Of a DNA stretch of 64,000 nt, positions 10,185 through 20,130 are shown piece by piece. The DNA is from Gemmata sp. (GTDB lineage Bacteria; Planctomycetota; Planctomycetia; Gemmatales; Gemmataceae). The DNA is taken from NCBI GenBank assembly GCA_025055115.1, contig JANWYJ010000007.1:1-64000 (forward strand), in the 5' to 3' direction. Position numbers and translations under genes: made by a program. The notes beneath the pieces were generated by a model. The model saw only the letters and a program-made list of their open reading frames with translations. It did not search any database and was not told the DNA's origin. The first letter of the stretch is position 1, and the number at the start of each line of letters is the position of its first letter.

Positions 10185-11114
10185 ATGAACCGAATGCGTC
10201 TTGTTGGCATCGCTCTGATCCTCACTACGCTGTGCGGTTGTGAGTCGATCAAAGAATGGATGCACCGCGACCGGGACCTCAAAAGCACCAAGCCGTTGCC
10301 GCCCGTTCAGCCCGATCAACTGCTGGCCTATATCAATGAGCGCGCCGAACGCTTGCAATCCATCGAATATGAACCAATCAACATGACGATCAGTGCCCCC
10401 CATCTGCTGCTGTCACCGACGCTGCGGGGCTGGCTTGTCGCCGGGCAACCACGCAATTTCAACCTGGTTGCGGAAGGCACGGTGGCTGGGAAAGTGATTC
10501 TGGGTTCCAACGCTGAGCAATTTTGGGTGTATGTGAGTGTCCCTCGGGAAGAACCCACCTATGTGTATGCGTCCCACGCGGATTTCGCCGCGGGAAACGC
10601 CAAACTCCCCGGGGGCATTCCGTTTGAACCGGATTGGGTTCTCCAGGCCTTGGGGATGCTCCCCCTGCCGCCCAACAACCGCTACACCGCCCGGGTCGAC
10701 CAGAAGAGCCGCACCTACACCCTCAGTTGGCCCGCAACGCTGCCCAACGGAAATGCCGTGGTCAAAGAGATCATTTTTGACGGCGACCCGGCCACCGGGA
10801 CAAAATCCCAGATCAAAAAACATCAGATTCTGGATGCGAAAAATAAAGTGCTATGCTGGGCCGAAATCAAACAGGCGCGGACGGTGCAGTTGCCGCAAAC
10901 CGATCCGCGCACGGGCTTACCGCTGGCCATACAGTATCCCACACGCGTGGTTTTACGCTGGGACGAGCAGAAGTTCGAGATGGATCTGGCCTTAGGGTCG
11001 GCCAAGATCAATAAGCCGTTCAGTGACGAGGAGGCGCGGCGGTATTTCACCCGTCCGAATATTCCCAATGCCACACCCATCAACCTGGCCCAATATCAGG
11101 CCCCACTGCGTTGA
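10185..11114 (+). CDS. Hypothetical lipoprotein (LolA/outer-membrane-carrier-like features)
   Basis: Lipobox-like signal ALILTTLCGC at MNRMRLVGIALILTTLCGCESIKEW. Confidence 0.6.
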   Translation: MNRMRLVGIALILTTLCGCESIKEWMHRDRDLKSTKPLPPVQPDQLLAYINERAERLQSIEYEPINMTISAPHLLLSPTLRGWLVAGQPRNFNLVAEGTVAGKVILGSNAEQFWVYVSVPREEPTYVYASHADFAAGNAKLPGGIPFEPDWVLQALGMLPLPPNNRYTARVDQKSRTYTLSWPATLPNGNAVVKEIIFDGDPATGTKSQIKKHQILDAKNKVLCWAEIKQARTVQLPQTDPRTGLPLAIQYPTRVVLRWDEQKFEMDLALGSAKINKPFSDEEARRYFTRPNIPNATPINLAQYQAPLR

Positions 11115-11321
11115 GCGTGGCCAGGATCATCGGCAGCTCTCAGGGTGGGCACCTGCGCCACGATGCCGCCCACACGACAAGCAGGCGGTTTTTCCAGGAT
11201 TTGTGAGGCACTCTGGGTCAACACCGTCGGCCATGTGAGGGCTGAGGGTGGTCCATGCCGCCGACGGGCGCTGGAAGGGCCAAGCGGTGTGTGCCCCCGC
11301 CGGGTGATAAAGTCCACCATC

Positions 11322-11897
11322 TTACGGGTTACTGGGGATCATGCCCACTTTCTTGGCGTAGGGGAACAGGCCGCCGGCTTCGAGGATCGGGGCCACTTCA
11401 CCCAAGGGTTGTAGCGCAAAGGTCTCGCCGCTGGTGGTATTGGTGAGGGTGGACGTGGGGATGTCGATGATCAGTCGATCGCCGGTGCAAACGCGGTCGA
11501 TGAGGCGTTCGTGGCATTCGAGGGGGATGAGATAACCGCCGTTGACGCTATTGCGGTAGAAAATGCGGGCGTAAAATTCGGCCACCACAGCCACGACGCC
11601 GGCCGCGGCCAAGGCGATGGGAGCGTGTTCGCGGCTCGATCCGCAGCCGAAGTTCTTGCCGGCCACGATAATCGAATACGGGGAGCGAAATTCGTCGCCA
11701 CTTGGAGGGTGGAAGGGGATGTGGCCTTTGGGCAGGCCCGCGGCGTCGTCGGGCACGCCGGCCAGCGCGTATTTGCCAAACATTTTGTATTCAGCCGGAA
11801 TCGCCGGATTGAAGGTGAGGTATTGGGCCGGGATGATTTGGTCGGTGTCAATATTATCGCCCAGAACGTACGCCAGCCCTTCGATGCGTGTTTGCAT
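11322..11897 (-). CDS. leuD: 3-isopropylmalate dehydratase small subunit
   Basis: VLGDNIDTDQIIPAQYL...IIVAGKNFGCGSSREHAPIALAAAGV...FYRNSVNGG. Confidence 0.9.
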   Translation of the reverse strand: MQTRIEGLAYVLGDNIDTDQIIPAQYLTFNPAIPAEYKMFGKYALAGVPDDAAGLPKGHIPFHPPSGDEFRSPYSIIVAGKNFGCGSSREHAPIALAAAGVVAVVAEFYARIFYRNSVNGGYLIPLECHERLIDRVCTGDRLIIDIPTSTLTNTTSGETFALQPLGEVAPILEAGGLFPYAKKVGMIPSNP

Positions 11898-12165
11898 ACC
11901 GGTTTCTCCTCGTGGGTGGATCGTGCCGCGGCTATGGCGCCTTCGCCGTCACATTAGTGGCCCGCAGGCCGGCTGAAAACCCCATCGCCGGGAATCGGGG
12001 TTTGTAACGGGGTGTACAACCCTGCCGCGGTGTGGCCGCCATAAGTTCGTCCGCCTCTGGGTTGGCGGTATCCGGATGGCACTTCGGGCCACGGAGTTTC
12101 CGTTCGGAAAAATGCATGCTAAAGTTGGAGAGAGTGCCCGGTTGTCCTGGTGGGCCGTGTGAACT

Positions 12166-14181
12166 GTGTTGGAGATCAATTCGCCGATGCGCGCACGCTT
12201 AATACTCGAAGCCGGCGAATGCCTCCCGCCGTCGATGGAGTTGTCGCCCACCGGACCACCGGTCACCTTGGGCCGCAGTCGCGACAACACCCTGGTTCTG
12301 CGCGATGAATTGGCCAGCCGCTTGCATGCCAAAGTCTACTTTGAAGATCAGCGCTGGCACATTCGCGACTTCGGCCTCAATGGCACGCGGGTGGATGGTG
12401 TGCGTGTCAATGGGTCGTGTGAACTGAGCGATGGGCAGCGGATCAAAATTGGCGAAGTCATCCTACGCTTTGTTGTCGAGCCGAAAGCCGCACCACGGCC
12501 TATGCCCGAAGCCCCGCCGACCATGCCCAACCGGCCTCTGGTCACGGAAAACCCGCATAGCGCGACGAAAATCCATGAAATCCCCGGCGAACGCCTGACG
12601 GATTGGGGCACTTCTGAACAAGCCGCCAAGCAACTGCGCGTCGATGAACTGACGGCGCTGTGCAAGTTCATGAGTGGTGCGGTTGAACACAAAACACCGC
12701 ATGACCTGATCACCTTCGCCCTCCGCTCGATTCTCCACCAAACGGCGGCCAAGCTGGCTGGCTATTTGAGCCTCGACCCGGAAGACCCCGGTCCGAAAAT
12801 CGTCATGCCCGAATCGGCCGCCATCGACGTGCCCCTGTCGCGCCGCCTCACCACACAAGCCCAATCGCAAGGGAAAACGATCTGGCTATTCCCCGATTTG
12901 AGCGCTGCCCACCCACCCACCGATTCGTTGTCCGCCTTTGCTGATGCCATTTGCATTCCCCTCAAAGCCTCGGGTGAACCGTTTGCGACGTTGCATGTGT
13001 ACCGCACCGGCCGAGCCTTCGCGGAACGTGATGTGCGCTTCATCGAAGCCCTGGCCGGTTTTCTAGCGCACGGGCTGGAGATTCTCCGCACCCGGCGCAC
13101 ACTCGAAGCAGAAAACTCCCGCTTGCGCATTCATGCCGCCGCCGCCGACGACATCATCGGCAGCAGCAACGCCATCATGCACTTGCGGCAGCAGATTCTC
13201 CGCGCCGCGCCCCAGCCGCAAACAGTCCTCGTTCAGGGCGAAAGCGGTTCGGGCAAAGAGCTGGTCGCTCTCGGGTTGCATCGCAACAGTCGCCGCGCCG
13301 ATGCCCCCTTGGTGGTCGTCAACTGCGCGGCTATCTCCCCCACCTTGCTCGAAGCCGAACTGTTCGGTTACAAAAAAGGGGCCTTCAGCGGCGCCGACCG
13401 CGACTACCCCGGCCTATTCCAACAAGCCGATGAAGGCACACTCTTTCTCGATGAAGTCGGCGAACTGTCGCTCGAATGCCAAGCCAAGCTCCTGCGGGTG
13501 ATCGAAGGCAAGGCCTTCCGCCCCGTCGGCGCCACCAGCGACATGAAAGCCGATGCCCGCATCATCGCCGCCACCAATCGCGATCTCGAAAAAGATGTCA
13601 AAGCGGGCCGCTTCCGCCAAGATTTGCTCTACCGCCTCAAAGTCATTCAAATCCGCGTACCACCGTTACGCGAACACCCCGAAGACATTCCCGAGCTGGC
13701 GGCGTATTTTTTGGCGAAAATTTCCAACGAATGCCGGCGGAACTTCAAACTGACACCCGCGGCGATGCGGAAATTGCAGGCCTACTCCTGGCCTGGCAAT
13801 GTCCGGCAACTCCGCGCCGCCATCGAAAGCGCGGCAGTCATGAGTGAAAGCGACCTCATCGATGCCGACGCCTTCCCACTGGCCAGCCTCACCGAACTGA
13901 CGGCCGCACCCTCCAGCTCCGCCACGCTGGGGGGCGACGCCCCCCCCAGCTTGGACATGGCCGAAATCGAAAAGTGGGCCATCTGCCGCGCCCTGCGGCA
14001 AACCCACGGCAACATCAGCCACGCGGCCAAACTCCTCAACATCAGCCGCGATACCCTGCACAACAAACTCAAACGGCTGGAAGAACAAGGCCTCGACCGA
14101 CACACCATCCTCGCCGGTGCCCCGCTGACCACACCCCCGCCGACCCACCTCGCCGAACCCCTGGCGACCAACGACAGCTGA
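12166..14181 (+). CDS. FHA-domain sigma54-dependent transcriptional activator (FHA-GAF-AAA+-Fis HTH)
   Basis: FHA: LGRSRDNTLVLRDELASRLHAKV; Walker A GESGSGKEL; GAFSGA; LFLDEVGEL; C-terminal Fis HTH NISHAAKLLNISRDTLHNKLKRLEEQG. TTG start at 12166 or ATG at 12187. Confidence 0.93.
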   Translation: MLEINSPMRARLILEAGECLPPSMELSPTGPPVTLGRSRDNTLVLRDELASRLHAKVYFEDQRWHIRDFGLNGTRVDGVRVNGSCELSDGQRIKIGEVILRFVVEPKAAPRPMPEAPPTMPNRPLVTENPHSATKIHEIPGERLTDWGTSEQAAKQLRVDELTALCKFMSGAVEHKTPHDLITFALRSILHQTAAKLAGYLSLDPEDPGPKIVMPESAAIDVPLSRRLTTQAQSQGKTIWLFPDLSAAHPPTDSLSAFADAICIPLKASGEPFATLHVYRTGRAFAERDVRFIEALAGFLAHGLEILRTRRTLEAENSRLRIHAAAADDIIGSSNAIMHLRQQILRAAPQPQTVLVQGESGSGKELVALGLHRNSRRADAPLVVVNCAAISPTLLEAELFGYKKGAFSGADRDYPGLFQQADEGTLFLDEVGELSLECQAKLLRVIEGKAFRPVGATSDMKADARIIAATNRDLEKDVKAGRFRQDLLYRLKVIQIRVPPLREHPEDIPELAAYFLAKISNECRRNFKLTPAAMRKLQAYSWPGNVRQLRAAIESAAVMSESDLIDADAFPLASLTELTAAPSSSATLGGDAPPSLDMAEIEKWAICRALRQTHGNISHAAKLLNISRDTLHNKLKRLEEQGLDRHTILAGAPLTTPPPTHLAEPLATNDS

Positions 14182-14191
14182 AACCCCGCGC

Positions 14192-14221
14192 CATTCTCTC
14201 CGAACGCATTCTCTCCCAACG
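14192..14221. repeat. 15-nt tandem duplication
   Basis: cattctctccgaacg | cattctctcccaacg. Confidence 0.8.
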
Positions 14222-14351
14222 CACAGCACGCGGTGCTGTCCCAAAGCGAGAAACCGGCCTTGTCCCGGGCGAAGTCACGGCCTTCGGACGGTGGGCCGTC
14301 GTCGTGGGCTGCCGGCAGCGCCACCCTCAGCCACCCTCGTCGGATGACGCC

Positions 14352-14459
14352 CACTCTCCGCGTGGATTACCGTAGCCGTTCGTACAGTCCAAGGGCCGGT
14401 ATATTTGGCGGAAAGACCGACGACACTTTCCGCGTGGATTACCGCACCCGTTCGTACAG
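14352..14459. repeat. Gapped direct repeat, offset 72 nt, covering the 3' end of the minus-strand gene at 14439
   Basis: cact(c/t)tccgcgtggattaccg..cccgttcgtacag at 14352-14387 and 14424-14459, about 33/36. Contains the stop codon (tta 14439-14441). Confidence 0.9.
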
Positions 14460-16043
14460 GGCCGCCCGCTGGCCGCGCGCAACTTCCACCCACCGCGGCG
14501 ACGTGGAGAGATAGCGCTCGATCGGCGGCGGATCGCGACCGGGGGGATTGGTCAGGATGAGGGCACGCTCGAAACCATACCGCGCGGCCCATTGTTCCAA
14601 TACCCGTCCGAGTTCCTCAGGGGTGCGGCCCATCGTTTCGGCATAGAAACGAATGTTTTCGTCGCCGTAAAGTTCGCAGCGGTCGTCCATGAAGATTTTC
14701 AAATTCGGGGCGTGATAGATGAGATAGCCGCCGAGGTTAGCGTCGTTGAAGATGGGCGTGCCTGGCGGCACCCGCTGGGCATAGGCGACGACTTCCGGGG
14801 TGAGGTCGGAGGGGATGAACGCGGGGTCGAGCCGCGCCCAACCACAGCCGATCACCGGGACGTCCACCCGGTGGGCATTCAACTGCCCCGCCAACGCCAC
14901 CACCAGCGCTGGAACCAGTAGCGCCGGCCCCAACGGGCGGATGTGTCGTGGCGCTTCCGCCGCGTTACTGGTGTCCCACGCCGTGGAACCGTCGCCATAG
15001 TGAAGCAGAAGTCGATGCCACCGTGTGTGGGGCCAGAGGTCGGCGCTCGCCACCGCGGCACAGATCGCAAACAGCGGCGCTTGCCGAATGCCCTGGAAAC
15101 TGAACGCCAACCACACCAATGGCAGCAACCACGATATCCGCGGCCACTGCGGCAGGGTTCCGGCGAGCAACAGCAGATAGAACCCGCCCCAGGCCAGCAC
15201 CATCAGCCCCAACGGCGACTCGGGGTCCAGCGGCATGTGTTCGTGGACCACCTGTGGCAGTACCTTCGACCCCACGATCCGCTGCCAGGTCTGAATCATC
15301 GCTAGGCCGTGGGGATTGACAAATGGCGTCAGCCCGCAGGCCGCCACAATCGCCACCAGTATCAGAGCGGTACGCCACGAATCCACGGGCGTGTCAAGGC
15401 AACGCCGGAGGAAACCGGACGACGTGGTTGCAGTCGATAGCCCACGCAGCGCAAAGAGAAAAATCCAGCCAGCTACGGCCAGGCCAAGCGTGAGCGTGCC
15501 GCCCAGAACACCGCCGTGCAGATTCACCCACACTACATAGAGAGGGATCAACCCCACCAGCCGCCACAGGGTAGCGCGGCCGCGTTCGTAGTCGATGAGG
15601 CTCATCATCGTCCACGCGAGAAAGGCGATGGTGAACATATGGGGGCGGATAAAGTAATGGAACGCCCCGACACACAAGCCCCCCCCCACGATCAGGCCCG
15701 CCAACAGTGGCCCCATTCCGTTCTGCACACAGCGGCGGAAAATGAGGGTGTACAGAAACGCCACGGCGGTCGCGAAGCTCAGCAATAGCGCATCCAACCC
15801 CCCGGCCCGGTGCGCCCAGGCCATCAGCACCTCCGCGCCCCATTGTTGCGGCACCCACGGATGATCTGCGAGCGTGTAGCTGAACGGATCGGTCTGCGGC
15901 ATGCCACGCTCGAGGATGATTTCGCCCACTTTGATATGCCACAATGAGCCAGGGTCGTAAAATCCCCGTTCGCGGAAGGCGATGAGCAGAGCCAGCCAGG
16001 TGACGAGAAAAAAGAGCGTCTCGGCCCCGAATAACCGCTTCAT
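14439..16043 (-). CDS. Hypothetical polytopic membrane protein
   Basis: Many TM segments; extracytoplasmic-looking C-terminal segment. Confidence 0.65.
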   Translation of the reverse strand: MKRLFGAETLFFLVTWLALLIAFRERGFYDPGSLWHIKVGEIILERGMPQTDPFSYTLADHPWVPQQWGAEVLMAWAHRAGGLDALLLSFATAVAFLYTLIFRRCVQNGMGPLLAGLIVGGGLCVGAFHYFIRPHMFTIAFLAWTMMSLIDYERGRATLWRLVGLIPLYVVWVNLHGGVLGGTLTLGLAVAGWIFLFALRGLSTATTSSGFLRRCLDTPVDSWRTALILVAIVAACGLTPFVNPHGLAMIQTWQRIVGSKVLPQVVHEHMPLDPESPLGLMVLAWGGFYLLLLAGTLPQWPRISWLLPLVWLAFSFQGIRQAPLFAICAAVASADLWPHTRWHRLLLHYGDGSTAWDTSNAAEAPRHIRPLGPALLVPALVVALAGQLNAHRVDVPVIGCGWARLDPAFIPSDLTPEVVAYAQRVPPGTPIFNDANLGGYLIYHAPNLKIFMDDRCELYGDENIRFYAETMGRTPEELGRVLEQWAARYGFERALILTNPPGRDPPPIERYLSTSPRWVEVARGQRAALYERVR

Positions 16044-16189
16044 ACCACGCTTCCCCTGGGTCGTCAGGAGAAGCGTAGTACATATTTCAGGCCGACGATG
16101 AGTGGCGTGGGCTGGGCCAACCCGGGCGTTTCAGGGCCGCCGGGGCACGGCCCGTTTGCTGGAGGTGCCATCGGCCAATGCCCACGTGG

Positions 16190-17221
16190 TCATTCGGGGG
16201 GCGGTTTGAAATCCGCGATGTACAGTTGGGTGGGGCTGCGGCCGTCGCGGCTGCTGGTCCAGAGGATTTTGTCGTACTGCGGGCTGAACACGGGCAGGAC
16301 ATCTTGCCCCGGGGCGAAGGTCAGGCGTGTCTTTTTTCCCGTTTCGATGTTCATCCAATAAAGATCGTAGTTGGGGCGCACAAGTTCATTGGAGTGGTCG
16401 GCCGCCGTGAAGATGATGTGCTTGCCATCTTTGTACCAATACGGAGCCCAATATACCCAGTTGTCGTCCTTGGTGAGAGCTTTTTCGCCAGTACCATCGC
16501 TATTGATAACATACAGTTGCAAGCGGTCTTTCTCTTTACGATCGGCGCGGAAGATCACTTTCTGGCCATCGGGGCTGAAAAACGGGCCGCCGTTGTAGCA
16601 ATGGGGGGCATTCGTGAGGCGGCGGGGATGGCTGCCATCCGCATTCATAATGTACAATTGAACGTTGCCGGCCGTCCCGGCACTGTAGACGATCCAGCGG
16701 CCATCGGGCGAATAGCTGCCTTCCGCGGTGTAGACTTTCGCTTGTGGCGTTAGGCACTTCAACTCGCTGCCGTCGAGATTGGCCTCGTAAATTTTCATGT
16801 GCGGGTCGAAGTCCCACGAGTAGCGGCGGCGAATACCTTTCTTGCGGTCCTCGTCGCGTTGGCGGATTTCGGCCTCTTGGTGCTTTTTGGCGTCTGGGTC
16901 CTCATGACTGCTGGCAAAAATCACCTTCTGACCATTGGGGTGGAAATAACCACAGGTTGTTCGGCCCACGCCCGGGCTGACGCGAACCGTTTTGCCTGTT
17001 TTGAGGTCCATCACAAAGATCTGATAAAAGGGATTCCCCGTATTCTTCTCTTCCGCTTGGAAGATAATCTTCGTACCATCGGGCGAGAAGTAACCTTCTC
17101 CGGCCCGAACAAAGTCGAAGGTGACTTGCTGGATGTTCGTCAGATACGCGGATTCGGCTTTGGCCCAATCGTCGGGTTCGGCCGCCGCAGTTAAGGCTAG
17201 CGTCACAAGCAGTGCATTCAT
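16190..17221 (-). CDS. TolB-like WD40/PD40 beta-propeller protein
   Basis: Repeated GYFSPDGTKIIFQ, YFHPNGQKVIFAS, SYSPDGRWIVYSA, FFSPDGQKVIFRA, VFSPQYDKILWTS. Confidence 0.85.
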   Translation of the reverse strand: MNALLVTLALTAAAEPDDWAKAESAYLTNIQQVTFDFVRAGEGYFSPDGTKIIFQAEEKNTGNPFYQIFVMDLKTGKTVRVSPGVGRTTCGYFHPNGQKVIFASSHEDPDAKKHQEAEIRQRDEDRKKGIRRRYSWDFDPHMKIYEANLDGSELKCLTPQAKVYTAEGSYSPDGRWIVYSAGTAGNVQLYIMNADGSHPRRLTNAPHCYNGGPFFSPDGQKVIFRADRKEKDRLQLYVINSDGTGEKALTKDDNWVYWAPYWYKDGKHIIFTAADHSNELVRPNYDLYWMNIETGKKTRLTFAPGQDVLPVFSPQYDKILWTSSRDGRSPTQLYIADFKPPPE

Positions 17222-17346
17222 CGGGGAGCATCCTTTCAAGGCCATGCGAGTATCCGGGGGCCACGGCCCCGGCATCGGTGGTTAGCCACAAACCTTCACC
17301 CACGGTTGTATTGTACGCGAACGGATCGCCCACGCGAGCCAACCTC

Positions 17347-17646
17347 ATGAAACGATCGGAACCCACACCCTGCGGCTTATGTGATCGCCTCTTCGAGCCG
17401 GGCCGATTGACCCAACACCACTGTCTGCCCAAGTCTAAAGGCGGAACTTCTGCCGATGTGGCCCTCATCTGCTCGCAATGCCACGGCATGATCCACGCCA
17501 CCTATACCAATAGCACCCTGGCCCGTCAGTATCCGACCCTCGCCCAACTGCGCGCAGCGCCAGAGCTAGCCCCCTTTCTCCGCTGGGTCCGCAAACAGCC
17601 GGCCAGCCGCAAAAAACGCAATCGCCCCCGGCGGCGGAAACTGTAA
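17347..17646 (+). CDS. HNH endonuclease-like protein
   Basis: CGLCDRLFEPGRLTQHHCLPKSKGGTSADVALICSQCHGMIHATY: CxxC...HH...CxxCHxxIH. Confidence 0.75.
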   Translation: MKRSEPTPCGLCDRLFEPGRLTQHHCLPKSKGGTSADVALICSQCHGMIHATYTNSTLARQYPTLAQLRAAPELAPFLRWVRKQPASRKKRNRPRRRKL

Positions 17647-17762
17647 CTGCTCCCCAGCCCACACACCCGTTGGCTGCTGTCGATGTTGTTAGCTGCTGTC
17701 AATGCCTGGGCGCGGCGATCGCCTCCCGGAGGCTCGGACCCGCCGCGGCGCTTTCCAGCGCC

Positions 17763-17817
17763 CCGTCAGCGGCACGGCGAGCTGAGAATGCCGTCAGCGG
17801 CACAGCGAGGTGAGAAT
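17763..17817. repeat. 28-nt tandem duplication covering the 3' end of the minus-strand gene at 17794
   Basis: ccgtcagcggcacggcgagctgagaat(g) | ccgtcagcggcacagcgaggtgagaat. Second copy contains stop tca 17794-17796. Confidence 0.85.
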
Positions 17818-18804
17818 TTCCAGGATCAACCGGCCCTGGTCAGTATCGCTCAAGTAAATTTTTTCGACGACTGTATACTCCGAAACGTAAGCGGTGATGA
17901 TCTTCTGCAATTCGCTGACGTCCAATTTCTGGATGTCGTAGAGGCCCAAGCTGGCGAATTTGTGGAGCAGCCGTTCGAGGATACGGTTGCGGTGGCGCAA
18001 GAGTGGATCGTGAATGCCGGAGGGGGGTTGATCGCTGGCTTTGGTTGGGGGGGCGGGTGTGGTGACCAGGTCGCCGCTGGGCGGCCGCCCTGGGGCGAGG
18101 GGCGAAGCAGAGACCGCCTTCGCGCTTGCCGCTGACGTGGACGCTGTGGCGCTAGCCCCCGGGGCCGCCGTCGTGGCGCCGCGGCCGGCCGCGGCGGTGG
18201 GCGGCGGGTTTTCGCGAATCAGCGACAGCATAGGCGCTTGCTCGAGAGCCTCAGGGGGAATGACCGCCAAAGCCCGGAAGCCATTGGGAAGGCGCAGGTC
18301 GAAGGTCGCCACACTGGCCATGACCGGGCCGACCGCCTCGGCATGGCTGGCCATGCGGTCGAGAACGCTTCGCAAGTGCTTGTCGTCGCGGAATTTCACG
18401 CTGGTCGGCAGCCAGTGGCCCTGATCGCGACGGGCAATCACCGTCCCCGGACCAGTCACCAGGATTTCGCGCACCTGCGGATCAGCGCACAGCTCTTCCA
18501 ACGGGCCGTAGCCGAGCAACTCGCGCAGAACTTCGTCGATGAGTCGGTCACGATCCGCTTTCGTCAGCGCGGCGAATTCGTGTTCGACAAGGGCTTCGGC
18601 GTGCTGCCGCAGGCTTTGTCGCAAAAGCGACGTGGGCATCCGCTTCGAGGAACCCATGTCGAGCCGGTCTTCCAGTTTGGCCAGCACACGTTTTTTGGCC
18701 ATCTCATAAGACGCGGTCGACGCCATACCCCCGCGCGGCGTCCCCACCGACGCGAACGGACCCTGCGGTCGTGACGGCACCATAACTGTAGCTTTCGACG
18801 ACAA
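17794..18804 (-). CDS. CpaF/TadA-like N-terminal-domain protein lacking the ATPase core
   Basis: DRLIDEVLRELLGYGPLEELCADPQVREILVTGPGTV...FRDDKHLRSVLDRMASHAEAVGPVMASVATFDLRLPNGFRALAVIPPEAL resembles the CpaF N-domain; no Walker A follows. Confidence 0.6.
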   Translation of the reverse strand: MSSKATVMVPSRPQGPFASVGTPRGGMASTASYEMAKKRVLAKLEDRLDMGSSKRMPTSLLRQSLRQHAEALVEHEFAALTKADRDRLIDEVLRELLGYGPLEELCADPQVREILVTGPGTVIARRDQGHWLPTSVKFRDDKHLRSVLDRMASHAEAVGPVMASVATFDLRLPNGFRALAVIPPEALEQAPMLSLIRENPPPTAAAGRGATTAAPGASATASTSAASAKAVSASPLAPGRPPSGDLVTTPAPPTKASDQPPSGIHDPLLRHRNRILERLLHKFASLGLYDIQKLDVSELQKIITAYVSEYTVVEKIYLSDTDQGRLILEILTSLCR

Positions 18805-18935
18805 GCGCGACTATCTGGCGGAAAAACCTAGAACACTTTTGCGGCAAGGGCCAATAACGCACGACGCGAAAAAGCTTCCCGCCCACCCAAAATTCCCGCA
18901 TCCGCCCTCGCACGGTACGACGACAACAGACGGTG

Positions 18936-18965
18936 GAGGAGAAAACGGGAGAGGAGAAAACGGGA
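18936..18965. repeat. 15-nt tandem duplication
   Basis: gaggagaaaacggga x2, contiguous and identical. Confidence 0.85.
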
Positions 18966-19164
18966 GAGTTGGGTATTTTGTCGGCGGGTCCCTCTTGACG
19001 CACATCCAATCTTCGTTTAACTTTCGCAGGCAGTTCATCCGGTCCACGAGAAGCCTCAGTACACCCGATGTGCCGGCGACTCGCGAACTCTCTCCCGGCT
19101 GTACGGACTCGATCAGCACCCACGGACGGGCACTCTCCTTGCCGGTGAGCTGCCCCCCATACCC

Positions 19165-20109
19165 ATGACGCTCAGCCGCACGATCAGCCGCTTCGCGGAG
19201 CTGTTCCCTGCCCCTCTGGCCTTTCCTGCCGGCCCCTCCGGGTTGGTTCTGGCAGCCCCGGCCAAACTCAATCTGTTTCTGGAAATCCGCCGCCGACGTC
19301 CCGATGGCTATCACGACCTCGAATCGCTCATGGTGGCCATCGATCTCTTCGACACCCTGGAATTTCACGCTACGACCACCGCTGAGCTGACCGTGCAGTG
19401 CGATTGTCCGGCCCTGTCGGTCGGGGTGGAGAATCTGGTGTGGCGTGCCGCCCACGCCTTGCGGCAAGGGGTGAATCGGCCCGATTTGGGGGCTTCGATC
19501 CGCTTGAGTAAACGCATCCCGATGCAAGCCGGTTTGGGCGGTGGTTCCAGCGATGCGGCCACGACATTGGTCGGCTTGAACGCCCTGTGGAAATTGGGGC
19601 TGACACGACGCGAACTTCTCGCTATGGCGGCGTCTATCGGGTCGGACGTGGCCTTCTTCCTGACCCTGCCGGCGGCGTGGTGCACCGGTCGCGGCGAGGT
19701 GGTGACGGAGGAAGCATCCACTGGCCAGTTCCACTTCGTGCTGGTGTGCCCACCTGTGGGTTTGGGGACCGCCGAAGTGTATCAGCGGCTGGTGGTGCCA
19801 GCGGAACCGATCTCCGGGGCCGCGGTACGTGCCGCGTTCCGCGCGGGCGATAGTGAGAGTTTAGGCCGGGTGATCTTCAACCGATTGGAAGAGCCGGCCT
19901 TCGCCCTCCAACCACTGGTGGAACGTATCCGCCGACGGTTGGATCGCCTCGGTTCGTTGGGAGTCCAGATGTCCGGAAGCGGTTCGGCAGTGTTTGCGCT
20001 CTGCCGCGACGCGACCCACGCCGCCCAAGTTGCGGCCCGCTTTCGCGCCACCTGTCCTGCCGATGAACCGCCATCTCGGGTCCTTGTGGTTCGTTCTCTT
20101 ACCCCTTGA
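19165..20109 (+). CDS. ispE: 4-diphosphocytidyl-2-C-methyl-D-erythritol kinase
   Basis: APAKLNLFLEIRRRRPDGYHDLESLM, KRIPMQAGLGGGSSDAATTLVGLN, GSDVAFFL, MSGSGSAVFAL. Confidence 0.95.
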   Translation: MTLSRTISRFAELFPAPLAFPAGPSGLVLAAPAKLNLFLEIRRRRPDGYHDLESLMVAIDLFDTLEFHATTTAELTVQCDCPALSVGVENLVWRAAHALRQGVNRPDLGASIRLSKRIPMQAGLGGGSSDAATTLVGLNALWKLGLTRRELLAMAASIGSDVAFFLTLPAAWCTGRGEVVTEEASTGQFHFVLVCPPVGLGTAEVYQRLVVPAEPISGAAVRAAFRAGDSESLGRVIFNRLEEPAFALQPLVERIRRRLDRLGSLGVQMSGSGSAVFALCRDATHAAQVAARFRATCPADEPPSRVLVVRSLTP

Positions 20110-20130
20110 TCCCGCTGAAGGAGACGTGCG

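Noticed and set aside
11253-11345. Possible 60-64-nt-offset copy of the leuD 3' end
   Set aside because: Alignment needs gaps and has low identity; not supportable.
11976-12004. Hairpin aaaacccc...ggggttt upstream of leuD as a riboswitch or attenuator
   Set aside because: A single short stem without recognisable aptamer or leader peptide; could be an ordinary inverted repeat.
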